From contig NZ_OW485601.1 of the NCBI RefSeq assembly GCF_937425535.1, forward strand, positions 4,509,501 through 4,573,500: 64,000 bases of DNA. Reading direction: 5' to 3'. The position numbers and the translations under genes were made by a program. Shown in pieces: positions 52,909 through 62,330 of this stretch. The first letter of the stretch is position 1. Each line of letters opens with the position of its first letter. The DNA comes from Rhodovastum atsumiense (GTDB lineage Bacteria; Pseudomonadota; Alphaproteobacteria; Acetobacterales; Acetobacteraceae). A model generated the notes under the pieces. That model made no database searches. It was not told where the DNA came from and worked only from the letters and a program-made list of their open reading frames with translations.

Positions 52909-53295
52909 CTATGCCGGCACCGGCTTTTGCCCGCCCAGAGGATCGCCGCCGTAGCGGTTGGGACCAGGGCTGCCCGGGGTCGCGAACCAGACGATCAGAA
53001 TGATCTCGCCGATCACCGGTATCAGGCCCAGCAGCACCCACCAGCCCGACCTGTCGAGGTCATGCAGGCGGCGGACGGCCACGGTGATGCTGGGCACCAA
53101 CAGGGCGATCGTGCCCAGAGGCAACAACAGGTCACCGGTGCCAATCACCGAATCCAGCACCATGTCCAGGATACCGCAGATGAAGGACACCAGCACGGTG
53201 AACAGGATGAACCACCAGTACTCCGAGCGGGACGCACGCCCCTTCAGGTCCACGTACCGCTGAAAAGCCTGTCTGACCGCAGGTACGAATTCCAT
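52909..53295 (-). CDS. DUF805 membrane protein
   Basis: 128 residues from ATG 53295 (RBS AAGGAGG). DUF805 signature: FQRYVDLKGRASRSEYWWFI, then TM helices FTVLVSFICGILDMVL, LLLPLGTIALLVPSITVAVR, RRLHDLDRSGWWVLLGLIPV, IGEIILIVWFATPGSPGPNR YG, and the DPLGG tail. Small inner-membrane protein of unknown function. Confidence 0.85.
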   Translation of the reverse strand: MEFVPAVRQAFQRYVDLKGRASRSEYWWFILFTVLVSFICGILDMVLDSVIGTGDLLLPLGTIALLVPSITVAVRRLHDLDRSGWWVLLGLIPVIGEIILIVWFATPGSPGPNRYGGDPLGGQKPVPA

Positions 53296-53463
53296 GATTG
53301 CCCTCCTTCGGCGAGGGGGGGCGGCAACCCCGATGCGGTTGTCATGTCGCCATACAGGGAAGTACCGTCCCACACCGTGTGAGGGGGCTCAAGGTGATTG
53401 ACGGCCGCTGCCGGAAAGTTCCTGCATTCGTGACGGTTCATCCGGTGCCCCTGACGTCAGGCG

Positions 53464-54681
53464 TCAGGCTACGGCGGCGGTCTGCTGCTGCTGCGCCAGC
53501 TCCGCGGTGTCGCAGGCGATCATCCACTCCTCGTTGGTGTTGACCACCAGGGCGGCCGGCCTGCTGCCGGCGCTGATCAGGCCGGAGACACCCCCCACGG
53601 CCAGGGAATTGGCATCGGGGTCGATGTCCAGCCCGAGCGGCGCGAGCCGCCGCAGCGCCATCTCGCGGATGCCCGCGGCGTTCTCGCCGATGCCGCCGGT
53701 GAATACCACCGCGTCGAGCCGCTGCAGCGACGTCGCCAGCCCGCCGATGGCACGGGCCAGGCGGTGCACCAGCACCTCGATCGCCATCGTCGCCCCGTCA
53801 TCGCCGGAAGCGGCCGCCTGCGTCAGCTCCCGGCAGTCATGCGACAGCTCCGACAGGCCAAACAGGCCACTCTGCCGGTTCAGGATCGTGTCCAGCTCGT
53901 CGACCGTCCAGCCATTGCTGCGCATCAGGTAGACCAGCGCGCCGGGGTCCACGTCGCCGGACCGGCTGCCCATCACCAGGCCCTCCAGCGGGGTCAGGCC
54001 CATGGTGGTATCGACGCTCCGGCCATTGACGACGGCGGTGGCGGAAGAGCCGTTGCCGAGATGGGCGATGACCATGCCATGGTCGTGCGGGTCGAGATCA
54101 AGCATCCGCACGGCTTCCTGCGCCACGAAACGATGGCTGGTGCCATGAAAGCCGTAGCGGCGCACCCCATGGTCGCGATAGGCCCACATCGGCAGCGCAT
54201 ACATGTAGGCGGCCCGGGGCATGGTCTGGTGGAAGGCGGTGTCGAACACCGCGGCATGCGGGATCCCGGGCAGCCGTTGCAGCGCCACGCGGATGCCGAG
54301 CAGCGCCGCGGGGTTGTGCAGCGGGGCGAGGTGGCTGGCGGCCTCGATGTCGGCGATGACCTGCGGGGTGATGATCACCGAGGCGGCAAAGCGTTCGCCG
54401 CCATGTGCCACCCGGTGGCCCACGGCCGAGAGCCGGTCCAGCCATCCATGTTGCGCCAATACGTTGAGCACGTCGTCGAGAGCGACCGCATGGGTGGCGT
54501 TTGGCAATTGGCGGGTGGTTTTGGTATTTCCATCTTTTACGGTAATGGTTGCGTGGTCCTCGCCAAGTCTTTCGGCCAGGCCGCTCAAGGATGGTGCGCG
54601 AACGCCGATCTCGTGCAGAGCGAACTTGAGAGAAGAGCTTCCGCAGTTGAGCACCAGTACAAGGCCAGGGCCACGTGACAT
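53464..54681 (-). CDS. ackA: Acetate kinase
   Basis: 405 residues from ATG 54681 (RBS GGGAGGAAAA). Interconverts acetate + ATP and acetyl phosphate. LVLNCGSSSLKFAL, VGHRVAHGGERF, VFDTAFHQTMP, YGFHGTSHRFVAQEA, IAHLGNGSSATAVVNGRSVD, TTMGLTPLEGLVMGSRSGDV and VVFTGGIGENAAGIR are all present, so intact. No phosphotransacetylase or phosphoketolase gene adjoins it, so its partner must lie elsewhere. The frame is open 115 codons upstream without homology, hence the chosen start. Confidence 0.92.
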   Translation of the reverse strand: MSRGPGLVLVLNCGSSSLKFALHEIGVRAPSLSGLAERLGEDHATITVKDGNTKTTRQLPNATHAVALDDVLNVLAQHGWLDRLSAVGHRVAHGGERFAASVIITPQVIADIEAASHLAPLHNPAALLGIRVALQRLPGIPHAAVFDTAFHQTMPRAAYMYALPMWAYRDHGVRRYGFHGTSHRFVAQEAVRMLDLDPHDHGMVIAHLGNGSSATAVVNGRSVDTTMGLTPLEGLVMGSRSGDVDPGALVYLMRSNGWTVDELDTILNRQSGLFGLSELSHDCRELTQAAASGDDGATMAIEVLVHRLARAIGGLATSLQRLDAVVFTGGIGENAAGIREMALRRLAPLGLDIDPDANSLAVGGVSGLISAGSRPAALVVNTNEEWMIACDTAELAQQQQTAAVA

Positions 54682-54755
54682 GGCGTTTTCCTCCCGTTTG
54701 AAGCCTTCGCGATATTGAGGGAGGTGCGGAATGATTTCAACTGTATCGGGTGCTC

Positions 54756-55334
54756 TCAGCGCGCTGGATCGCCGACGATTCGCCCGAAGATCCGGAAGTC
54801 GTGAAACGATCCCTTCCACCAGCCGCGGCCACGCAGGGTCCCTTCGTAACGGAACCCCGCCTTCTGCAGGACATGGTCGGAGGCCGGATTCCCCGGCAGA
54901 GTCCAGGCATCGATGCGGTGCAGGCCAAACACGGTGTGGCCGCAGGCGACGATGGCCCGCAGCGCCTCGGTCATCAGGCCGCGATTCCAGAAATCGGGGT
55001 GCAGCTCGTAGCCGACCTCGCCGCATTTCCAGTCCTTGATGAAATAATTGAACCGGATGCAGCCGATGAACCGGCCGGAGGGACGGTCATCGATGGCCCA
55101 GGAACATCCCTGTCCGCTCGCGAAATTCTCTATCCGCCTTTTGATGTAGCCTTCCATATGATCGCGGCCGGGACTGTCCGGCCAGTTCGAGAACCGCGTC
55201 GTCTCCGGCAACTGCATGAGCGCATGATAGGCATCGAGATCGTCGGGGCCGAGCGCGCGAAGCGCCAGGCGATCGGTGGCGAGGGTCGGAAAGACCGGGG
55301 ATTCCTGGAGAGTCGGCATCTTGTGCTTCCGCAA
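54756..55334 (-). CDS. GNAT N-acetyltransferase (RimJ/RimL-like)
   Basis: 192 residues. TDRLALRALGPDDLDAYHAL start, RFIGCIRFNYFIKDWKCGEV, the acetyl-CoA loop ELHPDFWNRGLMTEALRAIV, and ASDHVLQKAGFRYEGTLRGR, the RimJ/L signature. Acetylates an amine on protein or metabolite; substrate unknown. It may share a transcript with ackA downstream (75-base gap). Confidence 0.85.
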   Translation of the reverse strand: MRKHKMPTLQESPVFPTLATDRLALRALGPDDLDAYHALMQLPETTRFSNWPDSPGRDHMEGYIKRRIENFASGQGCSWAIDDRPSGRFIGCIRFNYFIKDWKCGEVGYELHPDFWNRGLMTEALRAIVACGHTVFGLHRIDAWTLPGNPASDHVLQKAGFRYEGTLRGRGWWKGSFHDFRIFGRIVGDPAR

Positions 55335-55391
55335 GGTTCAGGCACCGGGGATTGAACCTGATGCCCGGCAATGACAACGCGGAGATCGACC

Positions 55392-56153
55392 ATGTCCGGC
55401 GCCGCCGCATCCAAGCCCGATCCTGCCCCGCCGGCCCCGCGCTGCCGCGTCTTCCGCACCCGCAAGGACAGCCTGTGCCCCTCCGAGGACGCGGTCTGCC
55501 TGCATCGCGGGCTGCGGCGCTACGCGCTGGGCGATGGCGCCTCGACCTCATATGCGGCGCGCGGCTGGGCGCGGGCGCTGTGCCGGCAGTTCGTGCTCGA
55601 TCCCACGCCCGGACCGGACTGGCTGGAGGCGGCACGGCGCTATTTCCACGCCCGCAACACCCCCGATCCGGCCGACTGGTCGGCCTGGCACGCCTTTCAC
55701 CAGGGCAGCTACGCCACCTTCCTGGGGTTCCACTTCACCGGAGAGGGGCTGGTGGTCGAGGCGATCGGCGACACCGTGCTGTTCGTGATGGGACCGGAGG
55801 GAGAAATGGCGATGCATCCACGCCTCGACCCGGAGGATTTCGCCGGCGCGCCGGTGCTGCCGTGCAGCCATGCCGGCCACGGCGCCTTTCCCGACACGGC
55901 GGACGCCTTCGCCACGGGGCGCAGGCTGCTGCCGCCACCGGCCGAGGGATGGGCAGGCACGCGGCTGCTCGCCGTCACCGATGCCCTCGCCGCCTGGGTG
56001 GCGGCAGGGGAGGGGGCGGCACGGGCGGAGCGGCTCGGGCGCCTGGCCGGCCTGCCCGACGCGGCCGGCTTCGCCGCCCTGGTCGCGGAGGAAACCGCAG
56101 CCGGCCGGCTGGCCCGCGATGACTGCACCCTGCTGGCGTTGCAGCCGCAATGA
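55392..56153 (+). CDS. PP2C-like serine/threonine phosphatase
   Basis: 253 residues from ATG 55392 (GGAGATCGACC upstream). PP2C landmarks: SEDAVCLHRGLRRYALGDGA (metal Asp in GDGAS), GLVVEAIGDTVLFVMGPEGE (A-G-D strand), AVTDALAAWVAAGE (TDG/A position), and RDDCTLLALQP (DD-x-TLL end). Overlaps the kinase gene by ATGA, so a phosphatase-kinase pair is made together. With the vWA protein upstream it completes a TerY-P-type triad. Confidence 0.75.
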   Translation: MSGAAASKPDPAPPAPRCRVFRTRKDSLCPSEDAVCLHRGLRRYALGDGASTSYAARGWARALCRQFVLDPTPGPDWLEAARRYFHARNTPDPADWSAWHAFHQGSYATFLGFHFTGEGLVVEAIGDTVLFVMGPEGEMAMHPRLDPEDFAGAPVLPCSHAGHGAFPDTADAFATGRRLLPPPAEGWAGTRLLAVTDALAAWVAAGEGAARAERLGRLAGLPDAAGFAALVAEETAAGRLARDDCTLLALQPQ

Positions 56154-57424
56154 GGTTCCCCGCCGCCGCCGATTACAACGAACTGGTGCAGGTCCCCGGC
56201 CTCTGCTTCACCGACGCGGAGATCACCCGCCGCGTCGCCGTCACCGACGCGCTGGGCCTGCCGGTGCCGGTCTCCGGCGCCTCGGCGCTGACCTACCGCT
56301 TCGCCGGCCCCGGCCCCGACATCGCCGTGCGTTGCTTCACCCGCGAGATCCCGGACCTGTTCGCGCGCTACGCGGCGATCTCGGCTTTCCTTGAGCGGCT
56401 GGGATCGCGCTTCTTCGTGCCCTTCACCTTCCTCGCGCAGGGGCTGCGGCAGGGCCGGGCGGCGCTGCCGGTGATCCGCATGGAATGGATCGAGGGGCCG
56501 ACCCTGCTCGACTTCGTCCGCGCGCATCGTGCCGATCGCGCGGCGCTGCGGCGGCTGCGCGGGCAGGTGCTGGACTTCGCGCTGGAGCAGAAGCGGTACG
56601 GCTACGCGCATGGCGACGTGCAGCCGCGCAACATCCTGGTCGATGCCGCCGGCCGGCTGCGCTTCGTCGACTATGACGGCATGTTCGTGCCCGGCATGCC
56701 CTGCCGCGAGCCGGCCGACCTGGGGCACCGGGATTTCCAGTCGCCGCGTCGGGGAAGCGGTGATTTCGCCCCGCATCTCGACCGCTTCGCGCTGATCGCG
56801 CTGGAACTGAGCCTGCACGCGCTGGAGCTCTGCCCTGACCTGCTGGTGCAGTTCGACCCACAGGTGCAGGAGGACGCCTTCATCCTGCGCCGGTCGGACT
56901 ACGCCGATCCCGCCGCCTCGCCGGCATTGGCGGCGATGGAGATGCTGCCCGGCCTGGCGCGGCCGGTGGCGGCGTTCCGCGAGCTCTGCGCCCTGCCGCT
57001 GGAGCGGCTGCCCACGCTGGATGCGGTGTGCGGCCGCCCGAAGCTGGCGTTTTTCCGCGATCCCTGGGGGGCGTTGCGGCAGGGTCGCAGGACAGGCCGT
57101 GCCGTTGCCGCGCCGGGTGTGGCGGAGTCCGTCCCGGGGGACGCCCCGGGGGACACAGCGACGGATGGTCCGTCCGCGACGGATGCCGGGGGCGGGCAGC
57201 GCCTGTCACGGTTCGGCAAATGGGTGCTGGCGGGGGAGATGCCCGGGACCACACCGGACTGGCTCGATCCGCCCGATCCCCCACCGCAGCCACCGATGGC
57301 ACCGCCTCCGCGGGGGACGCCACCCGCCCTCCGCGCCGTCGCTCCTGCTCCGGCCCCGCGACGGCGGAGCAGGGCGATGCTGGCGGCGGCGCAGTCCTGG
57401 CTCGGCCGGCGACGCTGGCCCTGA
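56150..57424 (+). CDS. Protein kinase-fold protein of TerY-P triad type
   Basis: 424 residues. Kinase-like N-terminal 310 residues: N-lobe ALTYRFAGPGPDIAVRCFTR, where Arg stands at the usual VAIK lysine; catalytic loop GYAHGDVQPRNILVDAAG; metal-binding segment RFVDYDGMFVPGMPCREPAD. C-terminal ~110 residues are Pro/Ala-rich and disordered, ending RRRSRAMLAAAQSWLGRRRW. The Lys-to-Arg change makes activity uncertain. Translationally coupled to the PP2C gene. Function in the family: stress response or phage/chemical resistance modules. Confidence 0.75.
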   Translation: MRFPAAADYNELVQVPGLCFTDAEITRRVAVTDALGLPVPVSGASALTYRFAGPGPDIAVRCFTREIPDLFARYAAISAFLERLGSRFFVPFTFLAQGLRQGRAALPVIRMEWIEGPTLLDFVRAHRADRAALRRLRGQVLDFALEQKRYGYAHGDVQPRNILVDAAGRLRFVDYDGMFVPGMPCREPADLGHRDFQSPRRGSGDFAPHLDRFALIALELSLHALELCPDLLVQFDPQVQEDAFILRRSDYADPAASPALAAMEMLPGLARPVAAFRELCALPLERLPTLDAVCGRPKLAFFRDPWGALRQGRRTGRAVAAPGVAESVPGDAPGDTATDGPSATDAGGGQRLSRFGKWVLAGEMPGTTPDWLDPPDPPPQPPMAPPPRGTPPALRAVAPAPAPRRRSRAMLAAAQSWLGRRRWP

Positions 57425-57463
57425 GCCTGGGGGCAGACGCACAGGGCCTTCGCCCTTGCGCCG

Positions 57464-58765
57464 TCATGGCGGCGCCCGGAAGGCAAAGCCCGACGGGCCG
57501 GCATCCTGTGCCGCCGCGATCGCCTCGGCGAGGCCCGGCGCCTGCCCGCCCGTCCTGGCCACCGGGGCGGTGGCGGCACCGAGGAAGCGCATCGCCGTCC
57601 TGGCCGGGGCCGCCACCCGGGCGAGGGAAGGGGCGGGGGTGATGCGCACATAATTCGCCGGCGCCCAGAGCGGCATGCCGTCGCGGTCGTAGATCCCGTT
57701 GCCCTCGCCGGGCTGGTTGTCGGGGGCGAGGCGGCGGTGGCCGTAGCCGTAGCAGAGCACCCCGTCGGCGGGCAGGTCGGCGGCGAAATGGATGCGCAGC
57801 CGATCGGGCGCCAGCACCTCCACACGGTCGGCGGAGATGACGCGCCTCCATGTGCGCACGGTCCAGCCGATCCCCTCCGCCGCCTGCGCGTCGAGCGGGG
57901 CGAAGCCCGCGGAGTGGTCCTGCGCCACCCCGACCAGCAGCGTGCGCGCATCCTGCGCCGTGGCGCTGACGACGCAGGGGCCGGTGGCGTCGATGTCGCC
58001 GCCGGCCAGCGCCACCGGCGAGCCGGGACGGGCATAGACGGCCCATTTCTCCGCCAGCGCGCGGGCGAGGCGCAGCGCCGTCTGCACCGTGTCCTGGCGG
58101 GACATGTGCGCAAGGCCGTACTCGCCGCGCCGGACCTCGTGCGGAAAGGTGTAGTTCATGTCGACATCAAGCGCGTGGGCACCGACCAGGGCGTTGAAGG
58201 ACGGGTCGGCGGCGAGATCCTCCATGCCCTGGCGGATCGCCTCGGTGACGGTGTCGGAGGCGTCACGGAAGGGGATGGCACTGACGAACGCGTAGGGGCT
58301 GTGCGCAGCATCCTTGCCCAGCGCCTGGCGCACCCAGCCGGCATCGGCACGCACGGCGCTTTCCCATTCCGTCGCGGTCAGGTCGCGGTCGCGCCAGGTG
58401 TCGTACTCGCTGTGCAGCCACAGGATCGCCGTCTCGGTCGCCAGCGGATGCGCGTGGCGCGTGATGTAGGTGAGCAGTTCCTGCTCGGGCGGCAGCACCT
58501 GCCAGGCGCTGTCGGTGCCCTTTCCGACCCAGTCGCCGACGAAGGCGGTTTCGCCGCTGATCGTCTTCTCCCCCGGCGTGTAGGTGTTGGCGAGCAGATG
58601 CACCTGGTCGGCGCGGCCGTCGAAGCCCAGCAGGCGCTCGACCTCGGTCACCAGGGTCCGGCCGCCGGCGCCGCCGAACTCGTTGCCGACCATCAGATAC
58701 GCGTTCGACTGCCCGCGCAGGAGAATATCAAGTTCCACTTTTCCCCTTTCCTTCCCGATGTCCAC
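57464..58765 (-). CDS. SGNH/sialate O-acetylesterase-like protein
   Basis: 433 residues. LLRGQSNAYLMVGNEFGGAG carries the Ser block (GQSN), ILWLHSEYDTWRDRDL the W-x-E-D block, and DMNYTFPHEVRRGEYGLAHM a likely His block, giving a carbohydrate-esterase (SASA/SGNH) core over residues ~10-280; the C-terminal half is beta-rich (DRVEVLAPDRLRIHFAADLP). No signal peptide visible. Substrate unknown, perhaps acetylated glycans. Convergent with the kinase gene. Confidence 0.65.
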   Translation of the reverse strand: MDIGKERGKVELDILLRGQSNAYLMVGNEFGGAGGRTLVTEVERLLGFDGRADQVHLLANTYTPGEKTISGETAFVGDWVGKGTDSAWQVLPPEQELLTYITRHAHPLATETAILWLHSEYDTWRDRDLTATEWESAVRADAGWVRQALGKDAAHSPYAFVSAIPFRDASDTVTEAIRQGMEDLAADPSFNALVGAHALDVDMNYTFPHEVRRGEYGLAHMSRQDTVQTALRLARALAEKWAVYARPGSPVALAGGDIDATGPCVVSATAQDARTLLVGVAQDHSAGFAPLDAQAAEGIGWTVRTWRRVISADRVEVLAPDRLRIHFAADLPADGVLCYGYGHRRLAPDNQPGEGNGIYDRDGMPLWAPANYVRITPAPSLARVAAPARTAMRFLGAATAPVARTGGQAPGLAEAIAAAQDAGPSGFAFRAPP

Positions 58766-59080
58766 GCCGGCCGCGCGGCAAGGAGGATTGTGCCAGGGCG
58801 GGACGGGTGCAGACCGTCAACAAGTGGCCATGCGCCGGGTTGATGCCAATTCGGTGCCGGCCGTTACTGGATGACCGCAGGTATTCATTGCAGGTCAATC
58901 CAAATTTTTCATGCCTTGTTTTATCTTGCTCCGTCAGCCACATGAGGATAGAAACATAACAACTTATAGTTGCGGACTGTGTGAGACGCTCGACTTTTGC
59001 CGTCCCGGTCTCCAGCCCGGACCGGTGCCCTGGTTACGGCGGAAGCCTGGCGGTCACTTCTTCGATGGAGACGCAGGGGC

Positions 59081-60184
59081 GTGGCTTTGCGAGACCAGTT
59101 CAGCGACGCGGCGTCGATGCCGGCGCCCCCTCCCGGCCGCGGCGAGGCCGACGCCGCCCGGGCGCAGGCCGAGGCGGTGCTCGCCCGCTGGTCCATGCTC
59201 GGCGAGACGCAGCGCCGCGCCTTCCAGGCGCTGTGCGCCGAACTCGGCGGCACCACCGAGGAAGTCGACGGCAACGTCACCGTGCTGATCGAATCCTTCA
59301 ACCGCCTCTCCGACAATGCCCGGGCGCAGACCAGCCGGCTGGACCGCACCCTGCGGCTGGTGGACAGCATCGATGCCGGGGATCAGACCATCGAGATCGG
59401 CGACCTGATCCGCATGGTGGAGCGCTCGCTCGCCGGGGTGGTCGAGCGGGTGCTGGAGATGTCGAAGCAATCCATGGCGATGGTCTACGCGCTGGACGAC
59501 GTCGCCACCCATCTCAGTCGCGCCGATGCCTGCGTGCGCGACATCGAGCAGGTCAACCGCACCACGCGGATGCTGTCCTTCAACGCCACCATCGAGGCGG
59601 CACGGGCGGGCGAGGCGGGGCGCGGCTTCGCCGTGGTCGCCAACGAGGTGCGCGAGCTTTCGGTCTCGACCAGCGCGCTGGCATCCTCGATGCGGACGGA
59701 AATCAATGCCATCACCGCGGTGCTGACCACGAGCCGCCAGCGCCTGGCTGAGGTCGCCACCGTCGACATGAGCGAGAGCCTGACCACCAAGGGGCAGCTC
59801 GACATCATGCTCGTGGGGCTGCAGAAGCGGCGGGCGGACGTGGCGGCGCTGATGCACGACATGAGCCAGTCCGCCGCCACCATCAGCGCCGAGATCGACG
59901 CCTTCGGCACCGCCATGCTGTTCACCGAGCGCATGCGCAACCGGCTGCAGAACGTCATCGGCGTCATCGGGGCCCTGCGCGAGGCCACGGCGCGGCTGCA
60001 GCAGGAGGGGGCGGCGCTGCTGCCGGGCGGGCCTGGATCCGCCATCGACGCGGCCTGCGTGGCGCAGGTGCTGGCGGCCTGCAGCCTGAGCGACGTGCAG
60101 CACCGCTTCGGCGGGTGGCTGCGCGACGGCAGGGCTCCGCCCGAACAGCACCGCGACACCGCCGAGACCGTCGAGTTGTTCTAG
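59081..60184 (+). CDS. Cytoplasmic methyl-accepting chemotaxis-like protein
   Basis: 367 residues from GTG 59081; ATG 59117 ([12 protein letters not shown]) and ATG 58997 are alternatives. No membrane helix. The signalling hairpin tip is recognisable: [40 protein letters not shown], with flanking coiled coils. MCPs of this kind signal through CheA/CheW or directly to a kinase; none is adjacent, but a STAS/HATPase/PP2C set follows, so the receptor may feed a partner switch. Confidence 0.8.
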   Translation: MALRDQFSDAASMPAPPPGRGEADAARAQAEAVLARWSMLGETQRRAFQALCAELGGTTEEVDGNVTVLIESFNRLSDNARAQTSRLDRTLRLVDSIDAGDQTIEIGDLIRMVERSLAGVVERVLEMSKQSMAMVYALDDVATHLSRADACVRDIEQVNRTTRMLSFNATIEAARAGEAGRGFAVVANEVRELSVSTSALASSMRTEINAITAVLTTSRQRLAEVATVDMSESLTTKGQLDIMLVGLQKRRADVAALMHDMSQSAATISAEIDAFGTAMLFTERMRNRLQNVIGVIGALREATARLQQEGAALLPGGPGSAIDAACVAQVLAACSLSDVQHRFGGWLRDGRAPPEQHRDTAETVELF

Positions 60185-60225
60185 CCGCTTCATGCCGGAG
60201 GCGGAGCCACCCCGAGGGACCGATC

Positions 60226-60534
60226 ATGGATATCAAGGTCAATATTCGGCCGGAGGGCACGGAAGTGTCGCTTTCGGGGAAGCTGACATTCGCCGCGCAT
60301 GCCGCCTTCCGCACCGTGGTGACCGAGCATGTCGACCGGCCCGGCGGGCAGGCGGTGACGCTGGACCTGGGCGGGATCGAATACATCGATTCCGCCGGGC
60401 TCGGGATGCTGCTGCTGGCGCGGGAGGCGGCGCAGAAGCACGGCCGCGCCGTCATCCTGCGCGGCGCGCGCGCCCAGGTCGCCCGCATCCTCAGTGTCTC
60501 GAAATTCGACCTGCTGTTCGGCATCCGTCCGTGA
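60226..60534 (+). CDS. STAS-domain anti-anti-sigma-type protein
   Basis: 102 residues. VTLDLGGIEYIDSAGLGMLL contains the phospho-acceptor Ser in DSAGL, the hallmark of SpoIIAA/RsbV-like proteins. Overlaps the next gene (GTGA). Predicted substrate of the HATPase kinase (below) and of the PP2C phosphatase two genes on. Confidence 0.9.
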   Translation: MDIKVNIRPEGTEVSLSGKLTFAAHAAFRTVVTEHVDRPGGQAVTLDLGGIEYIDSAGLGMLLLAREAAQKHGRAVILRGARAQVARILSVSKFDLLFGIRP

Positions 60535-61175
60535 GTGGGTCCGTCGCCGGCAACGAGGCGAGCACACCGGACGAGGCCTCCATCCTCGCCGCACTGCTGG
60601 CCCCCGCCGGGCGGTTCGTGGAACCGGGTTGCCTGCCGCCGCCGCGCCTGCCGGAGCGCGCCGAGCTGGCGCTGGCGCTGCAGACCGGCACGGCGTGGCG
60701 GATCGGCATCGCCGCCGTGCTGCGCGACGCGTTGCGCCGGCGCCTGCACCTGGCGGAGGCACCGGCCGAGGACATCCACATCGCCCTGCACGAGGCAGTG
60801 GTCAACGCCGTGGTGCACGGCAATCTCGGCATTTCCAGCGCCGGGCGCGGCAGCCTGGAAGGGCTGGGGGCATTCCTCGAACTGGTCGAGAGGCGGTTGC
60901 AGATCCCCCGGCTCGCGGCGCGGGCAGTGACGGTGCTGGTGGTGCGGGATGCGCCGGACCGGATCGGGGTCGAGGTGTCCGATTGCGGCGAGGGCTTCGT
61001 CCCCGCCGGCCCGGCCCCGGCCGTGCCGGCGACGCGGCCACACGGGCGCGGCCTGCTGCTGATCCGCATGCTGAGCGAGCACTGCGAATGGCGCCAGGAG
61101 ACGCGCACGCTGGCGATGCGGTTCCGGCTTTCCCCTTCCGACGACGACAGCCGATGCGACCCTGCCCGACCATGA
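60531..61175 (+). CDS. HATPase anti-sigma/switch kinase (RsbW-like)
   Basis: 214 residues, GTG start. Bergerat fold: DIHIALHEAVVNAVVHGNLG (N box), VSDCGEGFVPAG (G1), HGRGLLLIRMLSEHCEWRQE (G2-like). Phosphorylates the STAS partner in switch systems. Overlaps the receiver-phosphatase gene by ATGA. A ~60-residue insertion/extension at the N-terminus precedes the catalytic part. Confidence 0.85.
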   Translation: MSGSVAGNEASTPDEASILAALLAPAGRFVEPGCLPPPRLPERAELALALQTGTAWRIGIAAVLRDALRRRLHLAEAPAEDIHIALHEAVVNAVVHGNLGISSAGRGSLEGLGAFLELVERRLQIPRLAARAVTVLVVRDAPDRIGVEVSDCGEGFVPAGPAPAVPATRPHGRGLLLIRMLSEHCEWRQETRTLAMRFRLSPSDDDSRCDPARP

Positions 61176-62323
61176 CGAACATGACCGCATGCCCGATCCT
61201 CGTGGTGGAGGACGGGCCGACCAACCGCACCATCATCACCGCGCATCTGCGCCGGGCGGGGTTTGAGGACCTCATCGTCGCCGAGGACGGGCAGCAGGCG
61301 CTGGCGGCGCTGGAGGAGCGGACGCCCGACCTTGTCCTGCTCGACATCCTGATGCCGGTGCTGGACGGCTTCGCCACCTGCCGCGCGCTGCGGCGCGACC
61401 GGCGCTGGAGCGACCTGCCGGTGCTGGCGATGACCGGGCTGGAACAGGCCGACGAACGGGCGCGCATCTTCGCCGCCGGCGCCACCGATCTGATCCTCAA
61501 GCCGATCAACTCGGCCGAGCTGATCGCGCGCATCACCAGCCACCTGCAGAACCGGATGCTGATCCGCAGCCTGCGCGAGCTGAACGAGCGCACCACCGCC
61601 GAGCTGGCGGCGGCGCGACAGATGCAGGAGACGTTGCTGCCTGGCACCGCGCTGCTGGCGCAGATCGAGGGGCAGTACGGGGTCTCGCTGGCGTCGCGCT
61701 TCGCCCCGTCCACCGAACTCGCGGGCGATCTGTGGGGAGCCTGGCCGATCGATGCCGAGCGGTTCGGCCTGTTCGCGCTGGACGTGGTCGGGCACGGCAC
61801 CATCGCCGCCATCAACGCCTTCCGCATCCATACCCTGCTGTGGCAGGGCATGACCGACCATGCCGATCCCGGCCGCTTCCTGGAAAGCCTGAACCGCAAG
61901 CTGCGGCCGCTGCTCGCGGCCGGGCAGTTCGCCACCATGTTCTACGCGGTGCTCGACGTGGCGCGCGACCGCATCGACTACGCCGCCGCGGGCTATACCA
62001 GCCCGGTGATCGGCAACGGCGCGGCGACGCGCCTGCTGGACGGCAGCGGCCTGCCGCTGGGCATCACCCAGGACGCCCGCTACGAGACCCGCACCGCGTC
62101 CTGGATGGCGGGGGAGGCGCTGCTGCTCTACAGCGACGCGCTGAGCGAGGCCGAGGCGCCGGGACAGGGCGGCAGCCTGCTCGGTGAGGAGGGGGCGCAG
62201 TGCCTGTGCACCGAGGCGCTGCGCACCGGATCCGCCCCGCTGGCGCTGGAGCGGCTGGCCGGCGCGATCCGTGCCGATGCCGGGCTTGACGACGACCTGA
62301 CCCTGGTCTGCGTGATGCGGTAG
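61172..62323 (+). CDS. Response regulator with PP2C (RsbU/SpoIIE-type) output
   Basis: 383 residues from ATG 61172 (ATGA with previous stop). Receiver: PILVVEDGPTNRTIITAHLR, Asp in LVLLDILMPVLDGF, Lys in LILKPINSAELIA; coiled linker; phosphatase: RQMQETLLPGTALL, SRFAPSTELAGDLWGAW, FALDVVGHGTIAAINAFRIH, FATMFYAVLDVARDRIDYAA, and the DDDLTLVCVMR end. Phosphorylation of the receiver should control dephosphorylation of the STAS protein. The histidine kinase 8 bases downstream is its likely donor. Confidence 0.9.
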   Translation: MTNMTACPILVVEDGPTNRTIITAHLRRAGFEDLIVAEDGQQALAALEERTPDLVLLDILMPVLDGFATCRALRRDRRWSDLPVLAMTGLEQADERARIFAAGATDLILKPINSAELIARITSHLQNRMLIRSLRELNERTTAELAAARQMQETLLPGTALLAQIEGQYGVSLASRFAPSTELAGDLWGAWPIDAERFGLFALDVVGHGTIAAINAFRIHTLLWQGMTDHADPGRFLESLNRKLRPLLAAGQFATMFYAVLDVARDRIDYAAAGYTSPVIGNGAATRLLDGSGLPLGITQDARYETRTASWMAGEALLLYSDALSEAEAPGQGGSLLGEEGAQCLCTEALRTGSAPLALERLAGAIRADAGLDDDLTLVCVMR

Positions 62324-62330
62324 CGCGGCG

